Assembly (NCBI RefSeq): GCF_020497125.1
Contig: NC_059082.1
Coordinates: 49,746,524-49,810,523, forward strand
Direction of reading: 5' to 3'
Length of the DNA stretch: 64,000 nt
Origin: Mauremys mutica
Lineage: Eukaryota > Chordata > Testudines > Geoemydidae
Under the pieces are notes generated by a model, which was given only the letters and a program-made list of their open reading frames with translations, was not told where the DNA came from and ran no database searches. How positions within the stretch are numbered: the first letter of the stretch is position 1; each line of letters starts with the position of its first letter. Both the position numbers and the translations under genes were made by a program. This document shows, piece by piece, positions 46,701 to 58,438 of the stretch.

Positions 46701-48246
46701 CCTACAAGACAATGGAACCAGGAACAATAAACAGATGGGATTACAAAGAATAAATCTCACCAGATAAACTTGATTTAATTTTTTCACAGAACAACACTAA
46801 TCTCAGAAGAGAGCCCAGGAGCTAGACTGGTCATATATTTGGATTGTAGGAAAGTATTTAATATAATGCTCATGGAATGTTACCAGCACACTTCAGATTG
46901 TCTTGAGTACAGATGCTGCCAAATACAGTGAAATTTGCCATAAGGACTATAATGGCCAAGCACTGAGTCAGTGGAAGGTGGAATGAAATGAAAAATAGGG
47001 GAAATTTAGTCAGGAAAAATGTCCTGATGCTGAGATTAGAGTTTAGAAGAATCTGCAGAATGGAGGGGATTTTTAAAATCACTCAGGATTTTTAAAAGCT
47101 GCCTAGATAAAGCACTAGGCAACATGCAGAAGGGACAATTCCTGCCCTCACAGGGAGATGGTCTAGTTGATTCATGTCCAAGTTCTGTGACACCCAACCT
47201 GTGCCTGATGACTGAAGCAGACAAAGGAGGAAGCTCCATGGAATGAAGCCTCTAAGGTTTGACACTTGACTCTCTGGTGGTAGAAAAGGTTCATATCCCT
47301 GAGGTGGGCATGAAATGACCTGGGATTTAGACCCTATACTTATATCTCTCATTATATTACTAGGCCATCTGCTTTTTGGTTCTATGAAGACTGGTGTAAA
47401 AGCACAGCCAGGTGCTGAAGAGGGGTGGTGCTGGAGGAAGCAGATTACCTCTCCTAAAATAACTCCAGAAGCCACTGAGGTTCTGGCTGACCTGTCATTC
47501 CTGCAAAGCAAGCTGGAGCCCAGGAGAGAAGGAGACAAGGAATGGAGGGTGGTGACAGTGAGTTAAATCAACAGCTCCCAGATCCAAGCCCCACCTCACA
47601 GTTCCTCACCACTCTGGATGAGTCACCTGGAGCATAGCCTTGCGCATTTCTCCTTGTTTGCTCATTTCATTGATGACTCAGGGTTTAGGAAGCACACTCT
47701 AAATCTCCTAATGAAATAATGGAGAGGAGTCAGTTTTATCGTGCTGGGTGTATTTTTAAACATATATTTTTAGATGATGCTCAAGTCTGTCTCTAAAGCT
47801 CATCAATCTCCAGAGATAGGGAAGAGAATTCCTTGCTATACAGAAACATTTCGACATGATGGAAGGGGCCTCTTAAGACAGAGGAACAGCAGCCCAGCCC
47901 GTCTACCAATCCCCCCAGCATGGAACAGGGAGAGTGAACATGACAGACTTAGGGGTGGATGTGCTGCAGCCGGAGACACTGCACATGCTCCATCTCCTTG
48001 TACCCCAGCACGACGATGCAGGTGGTGATGCTGTGCTGTTATAGGTGCTCTCCATAACCTGGCTACTCTCCATTTCCAAGTTCTCCAATAAGGAGCTAGG
48101 AACACCATGTTGTTGGAAGGCCTGTCCTTCTCAATGTGGATCTGTTCTATCTTCCAACCCTAGACAGCTTTGTCTCCTCCTCAGCCTTACAGATCACCTT
48201 GGGGAACAGTTTACCTAAAATCAATGAAGCAGCAAAGGAGGAGACT

Positions 48247-48533
48247 AAGGCTTGGTCTACACACAGTTTTTGGACCAGTATAACCATGAGGTTAGGGATG
48301 TAATTGTTTACCAATACAGGTATACTGGTATAACCCCAAGTGTGGCTGTAGTTATACTGCTATAAAGATGTCTTACCTCAGTATTGCTTATTTTCCTTCC
48401 CATACAGGAATAGCTATATTGCAAAAGCACCTTTATACCCAGTGCAATTGCATCCTTGTTAGGGGATTGTACAGCTTTAAATATACAGCACCGACATAGT
48501 TAAACAGGTACAACTTTCTAGTGTAGGCAAGAC
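48247..48533. mobile_element. MITE-like inverted-repeat element
   Basis: It starts AAGGCTTGGTCTACACAC and ends CTAGTGTAGGCAAGAC, which is inverse to the start apart from small changes. About 287 bp without coding capacity. Internal GTATACTGGTATAACC words also form inverted pairs. Confidence 0.5.
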
Positions 48534-50251
48534 ATATAGTGATGGCAGGAGAAAGCTGGTTCCAAATGTGACCAATTGCAGCACAAACAGCTTTGGTGTT
48601 CCTATCCTGATGTGACTGTGGAAGGTAAAAGAGTTGATTTTTCTCCTACCCCACAGCATCCATAATGTGTTGGATAAAGGATATCTCTGTTACACATTCA
48701 ATGCCTGGTTCCATCTCTAAAGTTAAGGAAGTGAGAAGTCACCCAAGAGATCTTCTAGAGAAACAAGAAAACTGGACTTACCATTCCTGATATTTCTAAG
48801 TTAAAACAAGAACTAAAAGATTCAGGCTTCTTTTTATTCTCCATAAAAGAGCAATAGCAAGGGCACAAACTCAACTTTTCAAAATCCTTTTAACTCCTAC
48901 GCAGCTTTGATGCCGTTCAGACCAGCTATGCAAACACACTGTCACATTCAGAGCTGGGAAACTACTGAGCACCCCCAACCCCCTTGCCCAGTAAGATCAT
49001 CAATAACAAAAGAATATACATAAACCTAAGTCAAGGAAATTGTCTTTTTCCTGAAGCTGTTGTGTGTGACTGGCACATCAGCTGCTGTTGCTAAACCCCC
49101 TTCTCGCTGCATCCCACCCTGTTTTGTAGAGTACCTGGCGGAGAGAGGATCATACCCCAAGTTTCAAGGCCGAGCTTTTAAAAAAAATATCTCAGAAAGC
49201 CTTTGCCAGGATTGGCGCATCAGTTAAAGGATGTGCTGGACCAATTCATCTCACTTGTACCTGATGAAAATCAGTGCAATGTGTTGCACAGATGAAAAAG
49301 CAAAACTTTTCAACGATAGCTCTGAATTCCCAAATTAAGCACAGATGGAAAGAAGATCTACAAGAGTTTCAAAACATATTGCATGTCGATGGGCCGAAGC
49401 AAAGACTGGGCTGGTTTTTGTTTTGTTTTTTGAAGCCCTGCTTCAAGGCAAACTGCAGATACTGTAGACATCAAATTCATTGCGCTTTTCACTCAGTTAA
49501 AGGCTACCATGTAGTCTCAGCTATTTTTTTCTGGGCAGTGGTGTCAATAGAAGAATAAACTATTAATGAGCCTCAGGAAGCTTTGTACAATTTAGAAACT
49601 ACCCCAAAATAATCCCCAAAAGACAAGCAGCTGCTGCAGGTGACAGTTTTCTAAGTCAATTTTTAATTGGCCCAGTAACTCACAGGGTAGTCACTGCCTG
49701 TAGAATCAGAGAGGAGAGACAGACAAATGGATGTTATTTTTCCAAGCTATGAGAGGGTCTGACAAGAGACTGTTTTGGGCCAATCTCAAAAACCCAAAAA
49801 CAAAAAAACAAAAACCCAACCCTTCCCCCCGGCAACACTGTTATAAAACTCTCATCTACCCCTTACCTCCTTGAGGGATTTCTCCCCCATCTAGAGCTGC
49901 CATCCATTCCCCTGTGGCTACTTAGGATTCAGCACTAAGAGCTTTATCCTAAGACATGCTGGACTCCTTGACTCTCGCTAACTTCAACAGCTGCAAAGAG
50001 TGCTCAGCCCACTGGAAGGATCAGGCCGTAGGCACTGAGATATATCCTGTCAGCCTGTGGCATCTCCCCCATGACACTGGCAGTCTGTATTTAAAGCATG
50101 CCCACTAGGCAGCTCAGTATACCTGCAATGCGCTGCATCAGGAGCTGATGCCTGACTCTCCTAAGGGCAATCATACCCCCATGCCTCAGGGTGGAAACTG
50201 ATGGTTTGCAGGGCTTAAAAGGAATTTCCCTCCACTTGGCCCATAGCAGGC

Positions 50252-50903
50252 TGTAGGGGGGCAGCTGCCCCATTCCCTCAGATCAGGGGTTAAAAGCAGC
50301 CGTGGAGAGTGAGAGCAGCTGAGTGAGTAGCTGGCCACAGGACCCAGCTGGCCCTGATAAGAGGGCTGTGGGCCAGAAGCTGAAAGAGTCTCTCTCTAGA
50401 AGTGGAGAGAGAAGGACCTAGCTGCCTGGGAGTAGGGTACCAGAGGTAGAGCAGTGCTGGGGAAAGACAAGGGGAACTGAGGAGCTCCAGCCTGAGAAAC
50501 CCCCAGGCTCCAGGCCTTGCTAAAGGCCCAAAGCAGGTACTGGGGTTGCAGAGGTGCAGCCCAGGGTTAGGAAAGGCAGCAGGTCCAACCTCCCCTTGCC
50601 AGTGATGAGAGGATTACAAACTGCAGTCTGCCCCAGTGAGCGGGGGCTAGATGATGACTGGAAGTTGCCACTGAGGCGAGGTGGGGATAGAGGGTTTGGA
50701 GTTCCCCTGGAAGGGGAGACTCAAAGACTGAGGGGGTACTGCTAGGGCAGAAACCTGAGGTAAATGGTACCGGGGTCCAGGACGGACACGGGGCCAGCAA
50801 CAGGCAAGACACTGGCCTGCACAGGGCCCGCTATACGCTGGAGAGCTAATTCCCAGGACGACCAGCAGGAGGTGCTGTGCCGGTGAGTTGTCGCCCTGCT
50901 ACA
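50252..50903 (+). mobile_element. Solo LTR B, 5-bp duplication CAGGC
   Basis: A 652-bp LTR of the same family as 45507-46198 begins TGTAGGGGGGCAG and ends CCCTGCTACA. It has a perfect flanking duplication CAGGC (50247-50251 and 50904-50908). The TATA box equivalent is degenerate (CTGATAAGAGGG), so this copy looks older or less constrained than LTR A. Confidence 0.87.
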
Positions 50904-50908
50904 CAGGC

Positions 50909-51444
50909 AGAGCACTTGAAAGGTTTTTAGCCTTCCTCTGACCAGGGAGTGATGGATCCTTGAGCAACACGAACCCACACATTATACATCCCTCATGGGA
51001 CTGCAGGCCTTTGCTCAGGTGTCAGGAGAGCACTACACCAGGATGGCCAACATTTTCCAGCACAGGGGCCTAGAATTGGGCAGTTGAGGCCCAAACAGCA
51101 GAGGCTTGATTTTCAAAGGTGCCAAGTACCCCGAGCTCCCACTGAGTTCAGAGGGGACTTGTGTGTGCTCAGCATTGTGTGTTACACTGAAGAAGCTCCT
51201 GTAGTCCTGGTGCCAGACATACACCCATGTGACTCCACTTGCCTTCTCCTTCAGTGAAAGGATCATGAGAGGGGATGGATGAGCTGCCAGGGAATAAGCA
51301 CAGCTAAAGAACGATGCCAACGCTCTTAACATTTTCATTTTTCAGCGCCTAGCTCATCCCAGCATGGCTCCAAGAGAGGATCTCACACTTGCCTGTGAAT
51401 ATTGACTGATGCTGGACATGGGTGGGTGTGCATGTATTAGTATT
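50909..51444. other. No recognised feature
   Basis: Spacer between solo LTR B and DIRS copy 2. Nothing recognised. Confidence 0.45.
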
Positions 51445-51625
51445 CTTCTTCGAGTGATTGCTCCTATGCATTCCAGTTAGGTGTGCGCGCACCGCGTGCA
51501 CGCTCGTCGGAAGATTTTTTTACCCTAGCAACACTCGGTGGGTCGGCTGGGCGCCCCCTGGAGTGGCGCCGCTATAGCGCTAGATATATACCCCAGCCGA
51601 CCCGTCCGCTCCTCAGTTCCTTCTT
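51445..51625 (+). repeat. DIRS copy 2, 5' inverted terminal repeat
   Basis: About 181 bp, inverse of 58226-58438 with scattered differences. It carries CCTATGCATTCCAG where copy 1 has CCTATCCATTCCAG. Confidence 0.9.
51584..51590 (+). promoter_or_regulatory. TATA motif of DIRS copy 2
   Basis: ATATATACCCC at 51584, about 240 bp upstream of the gag ATG and at the same place as in copy 1. The inverted 3' repeat carries the same motif pointing inward. Confidence 0.55.
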
Positions 51626-51829
51626 ACCGCCCGTGACGGTCGTTGGAACAGTGGAGTGCTTAGCTGACCTCCACAGCCCTAGCTTCTCACTGCTTTTCTT
51701 CTCATACTTGTTGTATATAGTTCTTTAAAAATAGTTAGATTAGTTTAAATAGTTTGTTGTACTTAGTGTTAGTTAGTTAGGGGAAATCGGGGGGCCTAGC
51801 CCTTCTTTTTCCCATCCCGGTGCGGGCTC

Positions 51830-54209
51830 ATGCCCAAGGCACCGGGATTTAAGCCGTGCTCGGCCTGCCAGCGGCCCATGCCGATTGGAGACCCTCACGA
51901 CTCCTGCCTGCAGTGCTTAGGAGAGTCTCATCTTACAGATAAGTGCCGCATTTGCAAGTCCTTTAAGCCAAGGACAAAGAAGGAGCGGGACTTTCGCTTG
52001 AAGCAGCTCCTGATGGAATCGGCACTTAGCCCTGCGGTGCCGACACCAGCCACTCCACAGACCTCTTCGGTGCGGAGTGCTCCAGCGGTTCCTGGCCGTT
52101 CCGGTACCGAGGCCATGAAGAAGCAGCAGCCGGCACCGGCACCCTGGCACCGTTCCCTCTCTCCCTCGAGGAAACGTAAGCCAGCGCAGACGTCCTCCAA
52201 GGTCTCTGCACCAGGACCTCTCGCCCAACCACCGGCACCGGCGCCCCAGGCACCGACTCCGACAGCGCATAAACCGTGCGCTGTACAGTTGACTCCGGCG
52301 CCGCAAGGGCCGTCGAGTCTGGTACCTCCTTGCTCCCCGGTGCATACCGCGGTCAAGCTCGCTCTCCCGTCGACACCTGAAACCTTTTCGATGGCGAGAG
52401 AACTCATTGCGTTGACGGAGCCAACGCATACTCAACCCCCAGTCAGCGGGCAAGCCGGCTATCATGCGGCCTCCTTCCCCTGACAGACAGGAGAGACGGT
52501 ACTCCAGGTCCCGGCCCCGATCCCGGAGACGTTCGCGTTCACGCTGCTCCAGATCTTGGCACCGCTCGCAGTCCCGGTACCGCTCTCCATCGCGGTACCG
52601 GTCGTACTCGCGGAGACGATCCCGGTCCCGCTCTCCTGACCGGCGCTATCGGCACCGATCCAGCTCTCGGTACCGTTCCCGGTACCGGTCCTCCCGCAGC
52701 CGCTCCCACCGTCGGGACTCGAGATCCCGGTCGACCTCCCGGCACCGACACGGTAGACGGTCCCGGTCTCATTCCCGGCACCGCGAAGACCGGCACCGTT
52801 CCCCGGCACCGTCCAGGGACAGACCGGCGTCGTCGACCGCGCAGTCGCACAGTCTCTCCGCCCCGCCGTGGCCTTCGAGACAGCCGTCCGTCTCCTCTCT
52901 GGCAGACAGCGCAGTTGATCAGCGCACCGAGCCTCAAGGGCAAGACCAGGGTCCTCCTCAATGGGGCTTCTGGACTCCATGGGCCTACCATGAGACTCAA
53001 GGAGTGCCCTTTTCCACTCAGCGCTCCAGGACAGCCGATCACAGGGCGCCTGAGGCTACGGTCAGCAGACCTCCTCCCACAGCCGTGGTAGAGGAGCCGC
53101 TGACATCCACGGATGCGGAGCATCCCCCTGTCGCTGAGGCCCCGCAGCAGCTCGATGAACCCCCGCCAGACACGCTGCTCCCGGGCCTGTCATCCTCTTC
53201 ATCACCGGATGAGGCCGTGGCTGGGGCGTCCTCCTCGGGCCCTCCTCCGATCGACCTTCGGGCCCATCAGGACTTGTTACGACAGGTGGCCCAAAACATA
53301 AACCTGCCAGTTGAGGAGGTGGCAGAGGACGATGACCCCATCGTCAGCATAATTGGAGCAGATGCGCCTCTTCGTGTGGCCCTGCCCTTCATCCGCACAA
53401 TCCAGCGGAATGCGGACACTGTCTGGCAGTCACCAGCTTCCATCCCTCCCACCGCTCGGGGGGGTGGAAAGAAAATACTCGGTCCCATCTAAGGGATACG
53501 AGTATCTCTACACGCACCCAGCTCCATGCTCATTGGTGGTCCAGTCGGTTAACGACCGTGAGCGACATGGCCAGCCAGCGCCAGCGCCCAAATCCAAAGA
53601 AGCAAGGCGTATGGACCTTTTGGGCCATAAGGTCTATTCAGCCGGTGGCCTCCAGTTGAGAGTCGCCAACCAGCTGGCTCTCCTCAGCAGGTACACCTAT
53701 AACACCTTGGTGTCCCTCTCGAAGTTCTCTGAGCTTGTGCCATCCGACTCCCGGCCTGAGTTCATGGCCCTTGTTGAGGAGGGTAAGAAGGCGTCCCGGT
53801 CGGCCCTCCAAGCCTCTCTGGACTCTGCAGATTCGGGAGCCAGGACTTTGGCCTCTGGAGTGACCATGAGGAGAATTTCGTGGCTTCAGGCCTCCACGCT
53901 GCCGCCGGAGGTCCAGCACACCATCCAGGACTTGCCGTTTGATGGCCTGGGTCTCTTTTCTGAAAAGACAGACTCACGGCTGCAGACCCTCAAGGATGGT
54001 CGAATCACAATACGCTCCCTGGGCATGCACACGCCCGCTACCCAGCGGAGATCCTTCTGGCCACAGCCGTACCGCCCGTTCAACAGCCCAGACCGCGCCC
54101 CGATAATAGGCGCAGGGGCAGAGTGAACTGGCGCAGGCAGTCGGGCAATCAGGGAAACCAGTCCCAACCGCCCTCGAAGCCTTCCTCAGGACCCAAGCAA
54201 AACTTTTGA
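51830..54209 (+). pseudogene. DIRS Gag-like protein, copy 2, three frameshifts
   Basis: Starts at ATG 51830 (PKAPGFKPCSAC). It has the same N-terminal zinc pattern with knuckle CLQCLGESHLTDKC, a Pro/Ala linker, an Arg/Ser domain at about 52464-52820 (SRYRSPSRYRS) and the LAP2-alpha-like half (DLLGHKVYSAGGLQLRVANQ and LPFDGLGLFSEKTDSRLQTL). Frame is lost near 52447, near 53462 in a G-run, and near 54085. Between these points the frames are fully open (51830-52483, 52464-53492, 53353-54126). The stop matching that of copy 1 is at 54207. Confidence 0.88.
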
Positions 54210-56101
54210 TGGGACGCCCGAGGATGGCCCACCACTTTCTTTACCGGATCCTTCCCCGTTGTTTTTCAACCGTCTTTCCCACTTCCTACCGGCATGGTCC
54301 CAGATAACAACAGACAACTGGGTACTTCGCACGGTGGAGTCTGGTTACCGCCTCCAGTTTGTTTCGCCCCCTCCCTCCCACCCACCCTACCCGTCCCTCT
54401 TCAGGGACCCCTCTCACGAGCAATTCCTCTTGCAAGAGGTCGAGACTCTGTTGAGTTTGGGTGCCATAGAGGAGGTGCCGATATTTCCTAATCCCCAAGG
54501 CGAAGGGAGGTCTGCGACCAATCTTCGACCTCCGAGAGCTCAACAGATTTCTGGTCAAGCTCAAGTTTCGCATGGTAACCCTGGGGACCATTATTCCCTC
54601 CCTGGATCCGGGAGACTGGTTTGCCGCCCTCGACATGAAGGACGCGTATTTCCATATTACGATTTACCCTCCTCATCGACGCTACCTGCGCTTTGTCGTC
54701 AACCACCAGCACTACCAGTTTACGGTGCTCCCCTTCGGCCTCTCCACGGCACCGAGGGTCTTCACCAAGTGCATGGCAGTGGTCGCCGCGGCCCTTCGCC
54801 ATCGCCGGATACATGTTTACCCGTATCTCGACGACTGGCTGGTCCGCGGAACGTCCCAGCAGCTCGTAGCACAGCAAATGGCCGAGATCCTAGGCCTGTT
54901 TCAACACCTAGGCCTTATGATCAACGCTGAGAAGTCTACCTTGACTCCAACACAGAGGATAGAATTCATCGGCGCGGTCCTGGACTCCAGTCTAGCCAGA
55001 GCCTGCCTCCCACTGCCTCGACACCAGGCCATGGCTTCCATCACCCGAAGCCTGCAGTCCTTCCCGACGACAACGGTGCGCACCTGCCTCAGCCTCCTAG
55101 GCCACATGGCAGCGTGCACTTTCGTGACCCCATACGCGAAGCTCCACCTTCGCACCTTTCAAACGTGGTTGGCGTCTGTTTACCGCCCGCACAGGGACTC
55201 CATAGACACGGTGGTCACGATCCCGCCGTCAGTCCTCGTCTCGCTCAACTGGTGGTTGGACCCAGGGGCGGTGTGTGCCGGGGTTCCGTTCCGCCCCCCT
55301 CACCCCTCCATCACTTTAACTACGGACGCCTCGGCCATGGGGTGGGGTGCGCACCTCGGCAGCCTACACACCCAGGGCCTTTGGTCACCCCGCGAGCTGA
55401 CCCTCCATATCAACGTCAGGGAACTGCGAGCGGTTCACTTGGCATGCCAGACTTTTCGCTCCCAACTTCAAGGTCGCTGCGTGTCTGTCCTCACTGACAA
55501 CACGACAGCGATGTTCTACATCAACAAGCAGGGCGGAGCACATTCCTCCCGGCTTTGCACGGAAGCGATGCAACTGTGGGACTTTTGCATAGCCCACTCC
55601 ATACACATAGTGGCATCGTTTCTCCCGGGAGTGCAGAACACACTGGCAGACCGCCTCAGCAGGTCTTTCCTCTCCCACGAGTGGTCGCTTCGTCCCGATG
55701 TGGTGCACACAATTTTCCAGAGGTGGGGTTTTCCCCGGATAGACCTTTTTGCCTCCAGAGAGAACAGGAAATGCCATCTGTTCTGCTCTTACCAGGGCGG
55801 CTCCCAGGGCTCCCTCTCGGATTCATTCCTCCTCCCCTGGAAGGATCGCCTACTGTATGCCTTCCCTCTGTTCCCCCTCGTACACCGGGTGCTGCTCAAG
55901 CTCCGGAGGGACAGGGCCCGCCTCATTCTCATTGCTCCGGCGTGGCCGAGACAGCACTGGTACACCCTGCTGTTCGACCTCTCAGTAGCGGATCCTATTC
56001 CCCTCCCGCTATGGCCGGACCTCATAATGCAGGACTTCGGCAGGCTTCGCCACCCGGACCTGCAGTCCCTCCACCTGACGGCTTGGCTCCTGCATGGCTA
56101 A
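54205..56101 (+). pseudogene. DIRS reverse transcriptase/RNase H, copy 2, frameshifted
   Basis: The first part (54205 to about 54480) matches the N-terminal RT region (FNRLSHFLPAWSQ, GAIEEVP). A net loss of 32 bp near 54478 relative to copy 1 removes about 11 residues and shifts frame. The rest is one open frame from 54572 to 56101: WFAALDMKDAYFHI, FGLSTAPRVFTKCM, YLDDWLV, then RNase H with TTDASAMGWGAHL, NVRELRAVHLA, LTDNTTAMFYINKQGG, NTLADRLSRS, and the extension with APAWPRQHWY. The Arg and Gln codons that became stops in the other copy are intact here. Confidence 0.88.
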
Positions 56102-58072
56102 CCCGAGCAGAGCGGGACTGTTCCGCTGCAGTGCAGCAGGTGCTGCTAGAGAGCAGAAAGCCTTCCACTCAGTCGACCTACCTCGCTAAGTGGAAGCGTT
56201 TCGCGCTCTGGTGCAATCACAAAGGTCTCAACCCTCTCCTGATACCTATTCCCAGGATCCTGGACTATCTTTGGTCCCTCAACGAGCAAGGCCTCGCAAT
56301 CTCCTCCTTGAAAGTGCACTTGGCGGCAATATCCGCCTTTAGGCCCAGCATAGGGGAACGTTCCATCTTCTCCAATCACATGGTTTCCCGTTTTCTAATG
56401 GGGCTAGAACGATTATACCCTCCGGTACGACGCCCAACTCCTACCTGGGATTTGAACTTGGTCTTAGCCAAGCTTATGGGAGCCCCCTTTGAGCCCTTGG
56501 CCACGTGTTCCCTTCTCTACTTGTCCTGGAAAACGGCCTTCCTCGTCGCAATTACTTCGGCGCGACGGGTCTCTGAGCTTCGTGCCCTAACGGCTGACCC
56601 GCCGTATACTATCTTCCATAAGGACAAAGTGCAGCTTCGGCCACACCCCGCCTTCCTACCTAAGGTGGTGTCGGCTTTCCATGTGAACCAGGACATCTTC
56701 CTCCCGGTCTTCTTCCCGAAGCCGCACACATCTCGTAGGGAGCAGCAGCTTCATAGCCTCGACGTGCGTAGGGCCCTCGCTTTTTACATCGAGCGAACGA
56801 AGCCTTTCCGCCGTTCGCCTCAGCTCTTTGTGGTGGTAGCAGATCGCATGAAGGGCATGCCAGTCTCTTCCCAGCGGATTTCGGCCTGGGTGACGTCATG
56901 TATCAAGACATGCTACGAGCTCGCTCACGTTCCAGCTGGTCATCTCTCCGCTCACTCTACAAGAGCTCAAGCCTCTTCTGCTGCCTTCCTGGCCCATGTC
57001 CCCATTCAGGACATCTGTCGGGCGGCGACCTGGTCTGGAGGATGGTGTGGACTGCACCCTTAGCAAGTTTGCAGATGACACTAAACTGGGAGGAGTGGTT
57101 GATACGCTGGAGGGTAGGGATAGGATACAGAGGGACCTAGACAAATTAGAGGATTGGGCCAAAAGAAATATGATGAGGTTCAACGAGGACAAGTGCAGAG
57201 TCCTGCACTTAGGACGGAAGAATCCCATGCACTGCTACAGACTAGGGACCGAATGGCTGGGCAGCAGTTCTGCAGAAAAGGACCTAGGGGTTACGGTGGA
57301 CGAAAAGCTGAATATGAGTCAGTGTGCCCTTGTTGCCAAGAAGGCTAATGGCATTTTGGGTTGTATAAGTAGGGGCATTTCCAGCAGATCAAGGGATGTG
57401 ATCATTCCCCTCTACTCAGCACTGGTGAGGCCTCATTTGGAGTACTGTGCCCAGTTTTGGGCCCCACATTACAAGAAGGATGTGGATAAATTGGAGAGAG
57501 TCCAGCGGAGGGCAACAAAAATGATTAGGGGGCTGGAGCACATGACTTATGAGGAGAGGCTGAGGGAACTGGGATTGTTTAGTCTGCAGAAGAGAAGAAT
57601 GAGGGGGGATTTGATAGCTGCTTTCAACTACCTGAAAGGGGGTTCCAAAGAGGATGGATCTAGACTGTTCTCAGTGGTAGAAGATGACAGAACAAGGAGT
57701 AATGGTCTCAAGTTGCAGAGGGGGAGGTTTAGGTTGGATATTAGGAAAAACTTTTTCACTAGTAGGGTGGTGAAGAACTGGAATGGGTTACCTAGGGAGG
57801 TAGTGGAATTTTTTTTTTTTTTAGAGGTTTTTAAGGTCAGGCTTGACAAAGCCCTGGCTGGGATAATTTAGTTGGGTTTGGTCCTGCTTTGAGCAGGGGG
57901 TTGGACTAGATGACCTCCTGAGGTCCCTTCCAACCCTGAGATTCTATGATTCTATGATTCCGTTCACACCCTTGCTGCCCACTACGCATTGGTGCAACAG
58001 TCCAGAGACGATGCAGCCTTTGGCTCAGCAGTCTTACACTCTGCCACGTCTCACTCCGACCCCACCGCCTAG
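56086..58072 (+). pseudogene. DIRS tyrosine recombinase, copy 2, split by CR1
   Basis: The frame (open from 55555 in the same register) shows RKPSTQSTYLAKWKRFALWC, SARRVSEL (catalytic Arg), HSTR box in [10 protein letters not shown] and ATWS, then runs into a CR1 at 57037 and stops at 57063. The last segment, with the nucleophile Tyr (codon 57983-57985, in AAHYALVQQ), lies beyond the CR1 at 57961 and ends at TAG 58070-58072. The insertion therefore separates the nucleophile from the rest of the enzyme. No other stop is seen in the coding parts. Confidence 0.9.
57037..57960 (+). mobile_element. CR1 inserted in the DIRS recombinase
   Basis: A 5'-truncated CR1 of 924 bp begins inside ORF2 ([17 protein letters not shown]) and ends with GATTCTATGATTCTATGATT. 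The ORF2 C-terminal frame stays open from its first base to the stop at 57869-57871, including [20 protein letters not shown] and [19 protein letters not shown], so the insertion looks fairly recent. A run of about 15 T at 57808 encodes FFFF where relatives have other residues. No target duplication is clear. Confidence 0.93.
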
Positions 58073-58087
58073 GTAAGGCTTGGGAAT

Positions 58088-58190
58088 CACCTAACTGGAA
58101 TGCATAGGAGCAATCACTCGAAGAAGAAAAGACGGTTACTCACTGTTGTAACTGTTGTTCTTCGAGACGTGTTGCTCCTATCCATTCCAG
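58088..58190 (+). repeat. DIRS copy 2, internal complementary region
   Basis: Inverse of the joined ends of this copy, with the join at 58126/58127. The half matching the 5' end carries CTGGAATGCATAGG, the same G-to-C-type variant that this copy's 5' end has. The half matching the 3' end has a few mismatches (CGAGACG versus CGAGATG). Confidence 0.9.
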
Positions 58191-58225
58191 ACCCACCCTC
58201 CTTCCCCACTGTCGGAGTAGCTGGC

Positions 58226-58438
58226 AAGAAGGAACTGAGGAGCGGACGGGTCGGCTGGGGTATATATCTAGCGCTATAGCGGTGCCACTCCAGGGGGCAC
58301 CCAGCCGACCCACCAAGTGTTGCTAGGGTAAAAAAATCTTCCGATGAGTGTGCACGCGGCGTGTGCACACCTAACTGGAATGGATAGGAGCAACACATCT
58401 CGAAGAACAACAGTTACAATGGTGAGTAACCGTCTTTT
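58226..58438 (+). repeat. DIRS copy 2, 3' inverted terminal repeat
   Basis: Inverse of 51445-51625 plus about 32 outer bases ending GTGAGTAACCGTCTTTT. It ends the element at 58438. Confidence 0.9.

Larger units (their letters stand above)
46204..50251. other. Mostly unassigned spacer
   Basis: It contains a MIR copy (46505) and a small inverted-repeat element (48247). The 148-codon frame at 47092-47538 has no domain and is opposed by other frames. No gene called. Confidence 0.45.
51445..58438 (+). mobile_element. DIRS-like tyrosine-recombinase retrotransposon, copy 2
   Basis: Same family and order as the minus-strand copy at 24229-30387: inverted repeat, gag, RT/RNase H, recombinase, internal complementary region, inverted repeat. 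About 7.0 kb including a 924-bp CR1 at 57037-57960, so the element proper is about 6.1 kb. Ends are CTTCTTCGAG and ACCGTCTTTT, with a TT before and a T after in the flanks and no direct duplication. Gag has three frameshifts, RT one deletion, and the recombinase is interrupted. It is clearly inactive. Confidence 0.93.

Noticed and set aside
45507..50903. One provirus bounded by the two similar LTRs
   Set aside because: Each LTR has its own, different 5-bp duplication and the interval has no retroelement genes.
54259..54930. 223-codon frame as a separate protein
   Set aside because: Its first part is the RT N-terminus; after about 54480 it is an out-of-frame reading of RT caused by the 32-bp loss.
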